This document shows, piece by piece, positions 6,856 through 15,703 of a stretch of 36,583 nucleotides of DNA. The position numbers were made by a program, and so were the translations under genes. Positions within the stretch are counted from its first letter, which is position 1. Every line of letters begins with the position of its first letter. A model generated the notes under the pieces. That model did not search any database. It saw only the letters and a program-made list of their open reading frames with translations, and was not told where the DNA came from. The stretch is from positions 1-36,583 of the forward strand of contig JAEZFA010000108.1 of NCBI GenBank assembly GCA_023417665.1. The letters run 5' to 3'. The DNA is from Pseudomonadota bacterium (lineage in GTDB: Bacteria > Pseudomonadota > Alphaproteobacteria > Rhizobiales > Xanthobacteraceae).

Positions 6856-7407
6856 TCAGCGCGTCGTTGCGGTTCGCGTAAATTCCCTGTCCAGCAGTCC
6901 CATGATGACGTCGTCCTGCCACGCGCCACGCACGAAGGCGGCTTCGCGCTCTCGCCCCTCCTCCACGAACCCGCATTTCCGATAACAGGCGATGGCGCGG
7001 ATGTTGCCCGACAACACGCGCAACGAAACCCGATGCAGGCCGATGTCGAACGCATGCGCGAGCACGAGCCGGATCGCTTCGGCACCATAGCCTCGGCCAA
7101 GACATGCCGGGTCGTCGATGCCGATTGCGAGCATGGTGCGCTTGTCGTTCCAGTCAGTGCGATGAAGGCGGACGTGGCCGATGAAGCGGCCCGCATCGAT
7201 CACCCAGGCCGACGGCTGCTGTTCGATGAAGCGAATGGCCGCTTCCGCTTCGGCGCGGCCGAAAGGGGCGTCGGCGTCGAACGTGCCGCCATAGGCCTCA
7301 ACGATCTCGCGATGGCGGCCGAGCGCAAGACGCGCCTCGACGTCTTCCCGCGTTGGTGCGCGAAGCACGAGACGTTCGCCTCGGAGTTCGGTCACGGTGT
7401 TTTTCAT
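6856..7407 (-). CDS. GNAT-family N-acetyltransferase (RimJ/RimL-like)
   Basis: A 183-residue acetyl-CoA-dependent acetyltransferase. The N-terminus, ELRGERLVLRAPTREDVEA, is typical of Acetyltransf_3/RimJ-L proteins. LGRGYGAEAIRLVLAHAF (about 124-141) is motif A, which binds the acetyl-CoA pyrophosphate, and NIRAIACYRKCGFVEEG (about 152-168) is the motif B helix with the usual Asn. The substrate cannot be told from sequence; ribosomal-protein N-termini, amino acids or antibiotics are all possible for this family. It is the first chromosomal gene beyond the proposed attR. No strong ribosome site precedes the ATG, so the start is moderately certain. Confidence 0.88.
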   Translation of the reverse strand: MKNTVTELRGERLVLRAPTREDVEARLALGRHREIVEAYGGTFDADAPFGRAEAEAAIRFIEQQPSAWVIDAGRFIGHVRLHRTDWNDKRTMLAIGIDDPACLGRGYGAEAIRLVLAHAFDIGLHRVSLRVLSGNIRAIACYRKCGFVEEGREREAAFVRGAWQDDVIMGLLDREFTRTATTR

Positions 7408-7446
7408 CGGCAGGAATTTTCGGCATGTCGGGAAACGGCGATCATG

Positions 7447-9123
7447 TCAGCCTCGCCGTCTTCGGCCGAGATCGCGCAAAATCTCGCGCGCCGCGTTGTG
7501 TCCCGGTGCGCCGGTGACGCCGCCGCCGGGATGCGTGCCAGAGCCGCACATGTAAAGCCCGGGCAGCGGCCCGCGATAGTTGCCGTGGCCGAGCGCGGGG
7601 CGCGCCGAGAACATCTGCCCGAGATCGAGTGCGCCGTGAAAGATATCGCCGCCGATCAGTCCGAACGTGCGCTCCAGATCGAGCGGCGACAGGATCTGGC
7701 GGCCGAGGACCGACGCCCTGAAATTCGGCGCATAGCCATTGACGGTATCGATCATCAGATCCGCGACCTGCTCGCGGCAATCGTCCCATGATTTCCCGTC
7801 CGGCAGTTCCGGCGCGACGTGCTGGCAGAACAGGCTTGCGACGTGCCGCCCTTCGGGCGCGAGCGTCGGGTCGAGGGTCGAGGAAATCACAAGCTCCACG
7901 ATCGGCTGTTTCGACCAGCCCTGCATGCGCGCATCGAAATAAGCCTGCTCCATGTATTGCAGGCTCGGTGCCATGATGATGCCGGCAGTGTGATGCTCGG
8001 CCAGCGCTGTGCCCGGCAGGCAGGTGAAGTTCGGCAGTTCCGAGAGCGCCACGTTCATGCGAAACGTGCCCGAGCCGACGCGCCAGTTTTCGATATGGCG
8101 GCGGAAGCCTTCCGGGAGGACGCTTGCGTCCATCAGCTTCAGGTAGAGCAATTTCGGATTGAGGTTCGATACGACGGCGTGCCCGCGATAGATGCTGCCG
8201 TCTTCGGTCACCGCGCCCGTGGCAACGCCCTTCTCGACCAGAATTTCCTTTACCCGCGAAGACAGGCGGATTTCCGCGCCGCTCGCGGTGGCGGACTTCG
8301 CCATGGCCTGCGTGATCGCACCCATGCCGCCGATCGCGTGACCCCACACGCCCTTCTTGCCGTTCACTTCGCCGAAGCAGTGATGCAGAAGCACATAGGC
8401 CGAGCCCGGCGTATAGGGACTCGCATAGTTTCCGACGATGCCGTCGAAACCGTACACCGCCTTGATCGGATCGCTTTCGAACCATCCGTCGAGATAATGC
8501 CCCGCGGAATTCGTGAAGAGGTCGAGCAGCGAACGCTTGCCGTCGATGTCGAGCTTGCGCAGCCGGTTCGCGAGCGCGCCGGCGCGGATCAGTTCGGGGA
8601 TTGCCGCAAGCGGATTGCCGTCGACGACATTCGGTGGGGTCTGCAACACGACCTCACGCAAGAGGTCCGCGACGAGATCGAGTTCCGCGGCATAGGCGTC
8701 GAGGCGCGCGGCATCCTTCTGCGAAAATCTTGCGACTTCTTCCGCCGTTCTGCCGGCGCCGGTTTTTAGGTAGCGACCATCGGGCAGCGGCAGAAAATTT
8801 GAAACCTTGCGCTCGACCACGCGCAGGCCGTGGGCGGAAAGTTCGAGATCGCGGATCACCTTGGGATTGAGGAGCGAGACCGTGTAAGCCGCGACCGAGT
8901 TGCGAAATCCGTGATGAAACTCCTCGGTGACCGCCGCCCCGCCCGCCACCGCGCGCTGTTCCAGCACCACGACCTTCAGGCCGGCGCGGGCGAGATAGGC
9001 CGCGCAAACGAGGCCGTTATGGCCGCCGCCCACGATCACCGCGTCGTAGCTCGAGGATTTGCCGTTCAAGGGGCGACCGCCATTTGCAATGCAGGGCCTG
9101 AATAGGCCACAAAGCGCCCCCAT
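7447..9123 (-). CDS. FAD-dependent oxidoreductase, PYROXD2/phytoene-desaturase-like
   Basis: A 558-residue flavoprotein. YDAVIVGGGHNGLVCAAYLARAG is the FAD-binding Rossmann motif, followed by VVLEQRAVAGGAA. The C-terminus, YMCGSGTHPGGGVTGAPGHNAA, is the characteristic flavin-binding end of the PYROXD2/CrtI-like amine-oxidase superfamily. No carotenoid genes are near, so a desaturase role is not supported and the substrate is unknown. The ATG at 9121-9123 leaves about 25 residues before the FAD motif and lacks a ribosome site. An in-frame TTG at 9069 (540 residues) matches usual family N-termini better. With the ATG, the gene would start only about 54 bases from the divergent rimO start. Confidence 0.85.
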   Translation of the reverse strand: MGALCGLFRPCIANGGRPLNGKSSSYDAVIVGGGHNGLVCAAYLARAGLKVVVLEQRAVAGGAAVTEEFHHGFRNSVAAYTVSLLNPKVIRDLELSAHGLRVVERKVSNFLPLPDGRYLKTGAGRTAEEVARFSQKDAARLDAYAAELDLVADLLREVVLQTPPNVVDGNPLAAIPELIRAGALANRLRKLDIDGKRSLLDLFTNSAGHYLDGWFESDPIKAVYGFDGIVGNYASPYTPGSAYVLLHHCFGEVNGKKGVWGHAIGGMGAITQAMAKSATASGAEIRLSSRVKEILVEKGVATGAVTEDGSIYRGHAVVSNLNPKLLYLKLMDASVLPEGFRRHIENWRVGSGTFRMNVALSELPNFTCLPGTALAEHHTAGIIMAPSLQYMEQAYFDARMQGWSKQPIVELVISSTLDPTLAPEGRHVASLFCQHVAPELPDGKSWDDCREQVADLMIDTVNGYAPNFRASVLGRQILSPLDLERTFGLIGGDIFHGALDLGQMFSARPALGHGNYRGPLPGLYMCGSGTHPGGGVTGAPGHNAAREILRDLGRRRRG

Positions 9124-9177
9124 GTGAACCCGGCGCGCGGCCAGTGGCGGTCAGCAGCGCCCGAAGATCCTGAAGAA

Positions 9178-10503
9178 ATGAGCGAAAACCCCTCTCCCCG
9201 CGTGAGTTTCGTATCGCTTGGCTGCCCCAAGGCGCTGGTCGATTCGGAGCGGATCGTGACCCGGCTCCGGGCCGAAGGCTATGAGCTGTCGCGCGACCAT
9301 GCCGGCGCCGACGTCGTGCTGGTCAATACCTGCGGGTTTCTCGATAGCGCCAAGGCCGAAAGCCTTGCTGCCATCGGCGACGCGCTTGCCAGGAACGGCC
9401 GGGTGATCGTTACCGGCTGCATGGGTGCCGAGCCGGACAGCATTCGCGCGGTCCATCCTGCGGTGCTCGCGGTCACCGGACCGCAGCAGTATGAAGCAGT
9501 GGTGGACGCAGTGCATACGGCAGTCCCGCCGAAGCATGATCCGTTTCTCGATCTGGTGCCCGAACAGGGCATCAAGCTCACGCCGCGGCACTACGCCTAT
9601 CTGAAGATTTCGGAAGGCTGCAACAACCGCTGCACGTTCTGCATTATCCCGCGCCTGCGCGGCGACCTCGTCAGCCGTCCTGCTGCGGATGTGCTGCGGG
9701 AAGCGGAGCGGCTTGTGAAGGCTGGTGTGAAGGAACTGCTGGTCATCTCGCAGGATACATCCGCTTACGGGATCGACCTGAAATTCGCCGCGAGCAAGTT
9801 TCGCGACAACGAGGTGCGTGCAAAGTTTGTCGATCTTGCGCGGGAACTGGGCGAACTCGGCGCATGGGTGCGACTGCACTACGTCTACCCTTATCCGCAT
9901 GTCGATGACGTCATGCCGCTGATGGCCGACGGCAAGGTGCTGCCTTATCTGGACATTCCTATGCAGCATGGCAGCCCGAGCGTGCTGAAGCGCATGCGTC
10001 GGCCTGCATCGCAGGAAAAGCAGCTCGCGCGTATCGTCAAGTGGCGCGACGAGGTACCGAACCTGACGCTTCGTTCGACCTTCATCGTCGGCTTTCCCGG
10101 CGAAACGGACGCGGAGTTCGACGAGTTGCTCGCCTTCCTCGAGGAAGCGCAGCTCGATCGCGTGGGTTGCTTCAAGTTCGAGCCGGTGCGTGGAGCGCCG
10201 GCAAACGAACTGGACAACCCGGTGCCCGACGAGATCAAGGAGCAGCGCTATGCGCGCTTCATGGAAACGCAGCAGCGGATCAGCGCGAAACGGCTGCGCG
10301 CGAAGGTGGGTAAGCGCGAGCCTGTCATCATCGACAGCGTCTCGGGCAATACCGCGATCGGCCGCACCCGCGGTGACGCGCCGGAGATCGATGGCGTCGT
10401 TCATGTCACGAGCAGAAGGCCGCTGAAGGTCGGTGAGATCGCGACCGTCAAGATCGATGCCGCCGAAGCCTATGATCTGCGCGGTACGGTGGCCGGTTTC
10501 TGA
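9178..10503 (+). CDS. rimO: Ribosomal protein S12 methylthiotransferase RimO
   Basis: A radical-SAM enzyme that adds a methylthio group to a conserved aspartate of ribosomal protein S12. The 441 residues match the family length. The N-terminal MTTase domain carries Cys15 (SLGCPKALVDSE), Cys52 (NTCGFLDSA) and Cys81 (TGCMGAE), ligands of the auxiliary cluster. SEGCNNRCTFCIIPRLRG holds the CxxxCxxC motif (Cys148, 152, 155) for the SAM cluster. The C-terminal TRAM domain begins near residue 370 (VIIDSVSG). SLGCPKALVDSE distinguishes RimO from MiaB. The frame is open back to a GTG at 9124, but the ATG at 9178 fits the family start, with a weak GAAGAA site before it. Confidence 0.96.
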   Translation: MSENPSPRVSFVSLGCPKALVDSERIVTRLRAEGYELSRDHAGADVVLVNTCGFLDSAKAESLAAIGDALARNGRVIVTGCMGAEPDSIRAVHPAVLAVTGPQQYEAVVDAVHTAVPPKHDPFLDLVPEQGIKLTPRHYAYLKISEGCNNRCTFCIIPRLRGDLVSRPAADVLREAERLVKAGVKELLVISQDTSAYGIDLKFAASKFRDNEVRAKFVDLARELGELGAWVRLHYVYPYPHVDDVMPLMADGKVLPYLDIPMQHGSPSVLKRMRRPASQEKQLARIVKWRDEVPNLTLRSTFIVGFPGETDAEFDELLAFLEEAQLDRVGCFKFEPVRGAPANELDNPVPDEIKEQRYARFMETQQRISAKRLRAKVGKREPVIIDSVSGNTAIGRTRGDAPEIDGVVHVTSRRPLKVGEIATVKIDAAEAYDLRGTVAGF

Positions 10504-10512
10504 ACGCGGCGT

Positions 10513-12279
10513 TTACGTCCGGTAGCCCGCGCGAAATGCGCCCCAATGACGTCCCATTACGCGAATGGGCGCGTCGATCTCCCACATCATGAAGATGTGT
10601 CCGCCGCCCATGTCGCGCGGATAATACTGGATCATGTAGGGCCGCGTGTTGCGCGCGGCAGATAGTCCCGCGCGGTCGTCGAAGATGCGCTTGTTCCGGG
10701 AATTCGCGGTATTCCACTCCACTTCGCCCGGGCGCTGCGGATGCGAATACTTCTTGTTGTGCACCGGAAGGTAGGCGTTGCGGTCGACCGCGCCGCAGAA
10801 CACCATGCGCGGATCGGCAGCCAGAATAGGCTCCTGTATCGGCCACAGCGCCTGCTCAAGCGCTTCGACATAAGGCTTGTCGTATTGCGGCGGATTGGTG
10901 CCGGGGATCGGCTCGTAGTGATTGTCGAACATCATCTCGGCGGTCACTTTGCCGGAACTGATGAGGTCTTCGATCGCGGTGCCGATGCGGTTTGCCGTGC
11001 CGATCGCGAGTTCGATGAATTCCCTGTTCTCCGCGCGTACCGCCTCAAGCTTCCCGTTGAGGACGGAGGCATCCTCCGAAGCAAGCTCGAAGAATGCGCA
11101 ATGAATGCCGAGCTCGGTCTGATTCACGACCCGCGCCGGCAGGCTGCCGATGTCGGGGACGTCGATATGGATGCTTTCTCCGGTGCGCAGCGTGAGCGCG
11201 CCCGACGATTTGAGCAGCAAGCCTCCGGCGCCGACATCGACCGTCATGGTATTCGCGGAAACGCCAGCCGCCCGTACCGTGACGCTCCACTCGCAAGGCA
11301 GGCGGTCGCTTTGCCGGCGGTCGCCGATTTCGGTTGCGCGCAGAAAAATGCTGAGCCGCTTCCGCAGCGTTTCGGCGAGCTCGGCTGCGGTGTTGGCCGA
11401 GGTGTCGATCTGTTCGCTTTCGGCGCGCGCCCGTTCTGTTGCTTTTCGAATGTTCGCAACACTCTGCGCCACATTGCCGATAAAGTTCGAATTGTCGGCG
11501 GCGTTGATCGAGAGTTCGGTCGTTGTCGCGACCTGTTCCTCTACCGAGGAAGATACGCTTGCAAAAAGCGGACGGACTTCCTCGATCACGCGCGCGATGC
11601 GCGCGAGCATCGCCATGGATTCATTGGCATCCTTGCGCAAGGCATCGATCTTCAGCGTGATCTCCGAGATCGCTTGCTGCGTTTCCGCGGACAGCGCCTT
11701 CACTTCGTTGGCCACTACGGCAAAGCCTCGCCCGGCATCGCCGGCGCGCGCGGCTTCGATCGAGGCGTTGAGCGCGAGCAAATGGGTTTGCTTGGCGATG
11801 CCGGAAATAAAGGTAACGACCTTTCCGATCTCGCCGGAGGAAGCCTGCAGACGTTCGACCTGCCTTCCGGTCGCGCTCGCGGCCTCGCCGGCTTCGACCG
11901 CGAGGTCATTCGCCTTGTGTATCTGCGTGCTGATGAGTGTAGAGGACTGCGCGAGTTGTTCGGTCGCGCTGGCAAAGGAATTGACGTTGGCTTCCGCGAT
12001 GCCGACCTGCTCGGAAAGTTCTATGGCCGATCCGGTAATGGCTTCGAGCGCCTGGCTCGCTCCACCGACTCCGGCATGAACGTTCTTCGCGGCGCCGCCA
12101 ACCTTGTGAATGAGAACCGCAAGATCGGATTCCAGGAGATCGAGCGACTCCCGCACGCGGTCGAGCGCTTCCGGGCCGGCGGCGACCGGCAATGCCTCGA
12201 TTGCCGACGCTCCCGCTATCGACTCGCGATCAGCAGCGGGTGTCGTCGCGGCGCCCTTCTTTCGAAAGAACTGAACCAC
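10513..12279 (-). CDS. Soluble chemoreceptor with MCP signalling, PilZ and C-terminal Cache-like domains
   Basis: A 588-residue methyl-accepting chemotaxis protein with no transmembrane segment. Residues about 40-310 are the signalling helices, with the conserved hairpin tip at 150-200 (NASIEAARAGDAGRGFAVVA). Residues about 318-405 form a PilZ domain: R322-x3-R326 and D348-V-G-A-G-G, a variant of the DxSxxG motif with Gly for Ser, which may bind c-di-GMP. Residues about 440-586 resemble the Cache-like sensory domain found at the C-terminus of some cytosolic receptors (VDRNAYLPVHNKKYS; NSRNKRIFDD; GRHWGAFRAGY). The sensor is therefore at the C-terminal end. The start codon is GTG. No che genes are nearby, so it is an orphan receptor that could link c-di-GMP to taxis. 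Confidence 0.92.
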   Translation of the reverse strand: MVQFFRKKGAATTPAADRESIAGASAIEALPVAAGPEALDRVRESLDLLESDLAVLIHKVGGAAKNVHAGVGGASQALEAITGSAIELSEQVGIAEANVNSFASATEQLAQSSTLISTQIHKANDLAVEAGEAASATGRQVERLQASSGEIGKVVTFISGIAKQTHLLALNASIEAARAGDAGRGFAVVANEVKALSAETQQAISEITLKIDALRKDANESMAMLARIARVIEEVRPLFASVSSSVEEQVATTTELSINAADNSNFIGNVAQSVANIRKATERARAESEQIDTSANTAAELAETLRKRLSIFLRATEIGDRRQSDRLPCEWSVTVRAAGVSANTMTVDVGAGGLLLKSSGALTLRTGESIHIDVPDIGSLPARVVNQTELGIHCAFFELASEDASVLNGKLEAVRAENREFIELAIGTANRIGTAIEDLISSGKVTAEMMFDNHYEPIPGTNPPQYDKPYVEALEQALWPIQEPILAADPRMVFCGAVDRNAYLPVHNKKYSHPQRPGEVEWNTANSRNKRIFDDRAGLSAARNTRPYMIQYYPRDMGGGHIFMMWEIDAPIRVMGRHWGAFRAGYRT

Positions 12280-12326
12280 GGTTGGCCGTTATCCTCTCCC
12301 CGGCCAACGATAGGCTGATTCTCATG

Positions 12327-12356
12327 CCGCACACCGCCCTTGAAGGCGGTGTGCGG
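12327..12356 (-). terminator. Perfect 12-bp stem-loop downstream of the quinone oxidoreductase
   Basis: CCGCACACCGCC and GGCGGTGTGCGG pair perfectly around a 6-base loop. The hairpin lies 17 bases after the qor stop on the minus strand and before the chemoreceptor's start. There is no U-run after it in either direction, so it may be a pause or mRNA-stabilising element, or an atypical terminator, rather than a classical intrinsic one. Confidence 0.5.
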
Positions 12357-12373
12357 AGATTATTTGTCGTCAA

Positions 12374-13348
12374 TCAGGGCAATAATACCGTCTGGCCGGT
12401 CGTATTGCGGGACTCGATGTCCCGATGCGCCTGCTGCACGTCCTTGAGCGGATAGGTCTGGTTGATCTGGATTTTGACGTTGCCCTTCTCGATGACCTTG
12501 AAGAGGTCGCGGGCGCCGGCTTCCAGCTCCTTGCGGGTAGCGAAGTAGTGGATCATCGTCGGGCGGCTGACGAAAAGCGAACCCTTGGTCGCGAGGATGC
12601 CGAGGTTCACGCCTTCCACCGGGCCGGACGCGTTGCCATAGCTTGCGAGCGTGCCGCGCGGCTTGAGGCTGTCGAGGGAGCTCATAAAGGTCGACTTGCC
12701 GACGCCGTCATAAACCACGTCGCACTTCTTGCCCTTGGTGATCTCGTTGACCCGCGTTGCCACGTCCTCGTCGCGGTACAGGATGACGTGGTGACAGCCA
12801 TTCTTCCGCGCGATCTTCGCCTTATCCTTCGAGCCAACCGTGCCGATGACGGTTGCGCCGAGCGCCCGGGCCCACTGGGTGAGGATCTGGCCGACACCGC
12901 CTGCAGCCGCATGGATCAGTACGGTGTGCCCCTTCTTTACGCGAAACAGCGAGCGTAACAGGTATTGCGCGGTCAGGCCTTTGAGCATCATCGCGGCGGC
13001 GGTCTTGTCGCTGACCTTCTTCGGAAGCTTGATCAGCTTCTCGGCCGGCAGATTGCGCTCGGTGGCATAGGCCCCGGGGACGGTGCCGTAAGCGACCCGG
13101 TCGCCCTTCTTCAATCCCCTCACGCCTTTGCCGACCGCGAGTACGACGCCAGCGCCTTCATTGCCCGGAACGAACGGATAAGCCGCGGGCTTGTAGAGGC
13201 CGGTACGGAAATAGGTATCGATGAAGTTCAGTCCGATCGCGGTCTGCTTGACCCGGACTTCGCCCTTACCCGGATCGGGCAAGGCGACTTCCTCATACTT
13301 CAGTACTTCCGGACCGCCATGCTCGTAGACTCGAACTGCAAACGCCAT
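12374..13348 (-). CDS. qor: NADPH:quinone oxidoreductase (zinc-free MDR family)
   Basis: A 324-residue medium-chain dehydrogenase/reductase, the usual quinone reductase (Qor) length. GLNFIDTYFRTGLYK and PFVPGNEGAGVV are family signatures. HAAAGGVGQILTQWARALGATVIGT is the NADPH-binding Rossmann motif (AAxGGVG). The structural-zinc cysteines of alcohol dehydrogenases are absent. I chose the ATG at 13348 for its GGAGG site; the frame is open eight codons further upstream. The expected reaction is NADPH-dependent one-electron reduction of quinones in the cytosol. It appears to be its own unit, with a hairpin after its stop and a 79-base gap before it. Confidence 0.93.
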   Translation of the reverse strand: MAFAVRVYEHGGPEVLKYEEVALPDPGKGEVRVKQTAIGLNFIDTYFRTGLYKPAAYPFVPGNEGAGVVLAVGKGVRGLKKGDRVAYGTVPGAYATERNLPAEKLIKLPKKVSDKTAAAMMLKGLTAQYLLRSLFRVKKGHTVLIHAAAGGVGQILTQWARALGATVIGTVGSKDKAKIARKNGCHHVILYRDEDVATRVNEITKGKKCDVVYDGVGKSTFMSSLDSLKPRGTLASYGNASGPVEGVNLGILATKGSLFVSRPTMIHYFATRKELEAGARDLFKVIEKGNVKIQINQTYPLKDVQQAHRDIESRNTTGQTVLLP

Positions 13349-13427
13349 TGTTTTCCTCCAGGGGTGCCGCATTCAGCGGAGCGTGTTCTAGCGCCAATCT
13401 TTGCCCCGCGCGAGGGCGTGGCCGCAA

Positions 13428-14174
13428 CTAGCGGCCGCCGGAAATGCGAACCGTCGAGCCGACTACATAGGAGGCCTGCTCCGACATGAGATAGAGGATC
13501 GCTTCGGCGACTTCCTCCGGAGCGCCTTCGCGCCCCATCGGAATCATCGACCGCAAACGCTCGATGCGGTCCGGCTGGCCGCCGGCGGCATGAATGTCCG
13601 TATCGATCAGGCCGGGCGCAACCGCGTTCACGCGAATCCCTTCCGCTGCCACCTCGCGCGAAAGCCCGATGGTCAGCGCGTCGATCGCGCCCTTGGAGGC
13701 GGCGTACCAGACGTATTCGCCCGCAGCGCCCAGGGTCGAGGCCATCGAGCCAATGTTGACGATGGTACCGCCGTTGCCGCCGTACTTGCGCGAGAGCCGT
13801 CGCACAGCTTCCTGCGCGACCAGCATGGCGCCCGTCACGTTTACGTCGATGACCCGGCGCATCATGGCGGGATCGGAATCCGCAAAACGGCCGCTGTCTC
13901 CCACGATGCCGGCGTTGTTCACGAGGTCGGTCAGCTCGCCGAAGGCATCGACCGCTTCAAACATTGCGCGAATGTCGCGCTCGCTAGCCATGTCGCCCTT
14001 GATCGCGATTCCTCGGGCGTTGCACTTTTCGATGTCGGCAACCACTTCGTTTGCAGCTTTTTCGTTGCCGACATAATTGATTGCGACGTCGTAGCCGCGG
14101 CGCGCAGCGAGCCGCGCGGTCGCAGCGCCAATGCCCCGGCTGCCGCCGGTGATCAGAACGAGTTTCTTTTCCAT
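13428..14174 (-). CDS. SDR-family NAD(P)-dependent oxidoreductase
   Basis: A classical 248-residue short-chain dehydrogenase. TGGSRGIGAA (9-18) binds the cofactor, NNAG (86-89) is structural, and Ser143, Tyr157 and Lys161 form the catalytic set (IGSMAS; YAASK). VAPGLIDTDIH follows the usual PG motif. FabG-like overall, but not placed in a fatty-acid cluster, so the substrate is unknown. Its ATG follows the TerC stop by two bases and its ribosome site lies within the end of that gene, making it the third gene of a pcs-terC-SDR operon. Confidence 0.92.
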   Translation of the reverse strand: MEKKLVLITGGSRGIGAATARLAARRGYDVAINYVGNEKAANEVVADIEKCNARGIAIKGDMASERDIRAMFEAVDAFGELTDLVNNAGIVGDSGRFADSDPAMMRRVIDVNVTGAMLVAQEAVRRLSRKYGGNGGTIVNIGSMASTLGAAGEYVWYAASKGAIDALTIGLSREVAAEGIRVNAVAPGLIDTDIHAAGGQPDRIERLRSMIPMGREGAPEEVAEAILYLMSEQASYVVGSTVRISGGR

Positions 14175-14176
14175 CC

Positions 14177-14932
14177 CTATTTCTCTTTTTTCGTTGCCGC
14201 TTTCGTTGTCTTCGTATTGCGCCGCATGGCGATGTTGACGGCTTCAACGAGGCTCGCGAAGGCCATCGAGAAGTAGATGTAGCCACGCGGGATCTTGAAG
14301 CCGAGACCGTCGGCAACCAGCGCGACGCCGATCAGCAGCAGAAAGGCGAGCGCGAGCACTTTGGTGGTCGGGTGTTTCGAGATGAAGTCCGAGATCCAGC
14401 CCGAGGCCGCGTACATAATGGTTACGGCGATCAGAACCGCGATCACCATGATCTCGATGTCTTCCGCGAGCCCGATCGCCGTAATGATGGAGTCGATCGA
14501 GAAGACCAGATCGATTGCCACGATCTGCAGGACGATTGCCCAGAACGCGGATCTTGCGACGGTCGCTTTCGTCTCGCCGTTCTCGCCTTCGACGGCTTTG
14601 TGCAACTCCTGCGTCGACTTGCCGATCAGGAAAATTCCGCCGGCAAACAAAACGATATCGCGCCAGGAAAAGCCGTGACCGAACAGGGTGAAGACCGGCT
14701 CTTTCAGCGCGATGATCCAGGTCAGCAGGAACAGGAGTGCGATCCGGAATACGAGCGCAAGGCTGAGGCCGATCTGGCGTGCGCGCTTTGCCGCCTGTTT
14801 GCCAAGCCGCTGCACCAGCAGAGAAATGAAAATGACATTGTCGATGCCGAGGACGATCTCGAGCACCGTCAAGGTAACCAGCGCCACCCATGCGGATGGA
14901 TTGAAAATCCAGTCGAAGACGGGAAAGCTCAT
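14177..14932 (-). CDS. TerC-family integral membrane protein
   Basis: A 251-residue inner-membrane protein with about seven hydrophobic segments. VLEIVLGIDNVIFISLL (24-40) and IVAIDLVFSIDSIITAIGL are the paired TerC signatures with intramembrane acidic residues (Asp31 and the second-repeat Asp). Family members (Alx, MeeF/MeeY-type) have been linked to manganese export and tellurite resistance; I infer metal export here. The start overlaps the pcs stop by four bases (ATGA), so it is coupled. A highly charged loop sits between the third and fourth segments (EGENGETKA). No manganese riboswitch can be placed directly upstream because the gene sits inside an operon. Confidence 0.92.
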   Translation of the reverse strand: MSFPVFDWIFNPSAWVALVTLTVLEIVLGIDNVIFISLLVQRLGKQAAKRARQIGLSLALVFRIALLFLLTWIIALKEPVFTLFGHGFSWRDIVLFAGGIFLIGKSTQELHKAVEGENGETKATVARSAFWAIVLQIVAIDLVFSIDSIITAIGLAEDIEIMVIAVLIAVTIMYAASGWISDFISKHPTTKVLALAFLLLIGVALVADGLGFKIPRGYIYFSMAFASLVEAVNIAMRRNTKTTKAATKKEK

Positions 14933-15630
14933 CTACCGCGCGTCCGTATCAGTCCCGCACCAAGGAAATACGAGCCTATCACCACGAGACCGGTCCAGAC
15001 ATGGCCGGGTGGAGATAGGTCATATGCGAGTGCCGCCGCGGCGAGCGCGACCCATGCGGCAAGCAAAGACAAAGTCAGCCATCGCAATCGTTGCACGCGA
15101 AACGGATGCACGAAGGGAACGGGAGCGAATGTCGCGGCGCAGAACGCGAGCACGATCGCGAGCGTAATCGGTTCGGGCAGCCTTGCGATCAAAAGATAGA
15201 ACACCACCACGTTCCACACGGCGGGAAAGCCGCGGAAGAAAGCGTCTTCGGTTTTCATCCGGGTGTCGGCGAAATAGAGCGCGGACGTCAGGGCAATCGC
15301 TCCGCCGGCGAGCACGGCAAGCGGTAACTGCAGAAGACCGCTAAGCACGAGCGCATAGGCGGGGACCATGACGTAATTCAGATAATCGACCACGAGATCG
15401 AGGGTTTCGCCGGACCATGCGGGAAGCACCTCGCGAACCTTCAGCTTGCGCGCGAGCGGTCCGTCGATACCGTCGACCATCAGGGCGATGCCAAGCCAGA
15501 CGAACATGAGCGTAAAGTTTCGTTCATGCGCCGCCAGCAATGCGAGCAATCCGAATACGACGCCGGACGCGGTCAGCAGGTGGACGGAGAATGCCAATCC
15601 GCGTTGCTTCGAATTTCTGCGGGCGTTCAT
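14929..15630 (-). CDS. pcs: Phosphatidylcholine synthase
   Basis: A 233-residue membrane enzyme that condenses CDP-diacylglycerol with choline to give phosphatidylcholine and CMP, a route typical of rhizobia and relatives. The CDP-alcohol phosphotransferase motif is seen as DGPLAR, then a Gly (WSGETLD) and a final Asp (LVVDYLN); the stretched spacing is that of bacterial Pcs rather than PgsA or PssA. About seven to eight hydrophobic segments follow. It is the first gene of a tight operon with terC and an SDR, and it diverges from a UbiH-family gene across a 73-base gap that must hold both promoters. Confidence 0.93.
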   Translation of the reverse strand: MNARRNSKQRGLAFSVHLLTASGVVFGLLALLAAHERNFTLMFVWLGIALMVDGIDGPLARKLKVREVLPAWSGETLDLVVDYLNYVMVPAYALVLSGLLQLPLAVLAGGAIALTSALYFADTRMKTEDAFFRGFPAVWNVVVFYLLIARLPEPITLAIVLAFCAATFAPVPFVHPFRVQRLRWLTLSLLAAWVALAAAALAYDLSPPGHVWTGLVVIGSYFLGAGLIRTRGR

Positions 15631-15703
15631 GCGTGCTGCGCCTGGAATATCCCGAATGGGTGCAATGCGAGCATTATGCCTCGTTTTGCGCTACATTACG
15701 CAG

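Noticed and set aside
10741..12318. Long open frame (525 codons) on the plus strand
   Set aside because: It is antisense to the chemoreceptor, with Arg/Gly-rich shadow composition and no motif.
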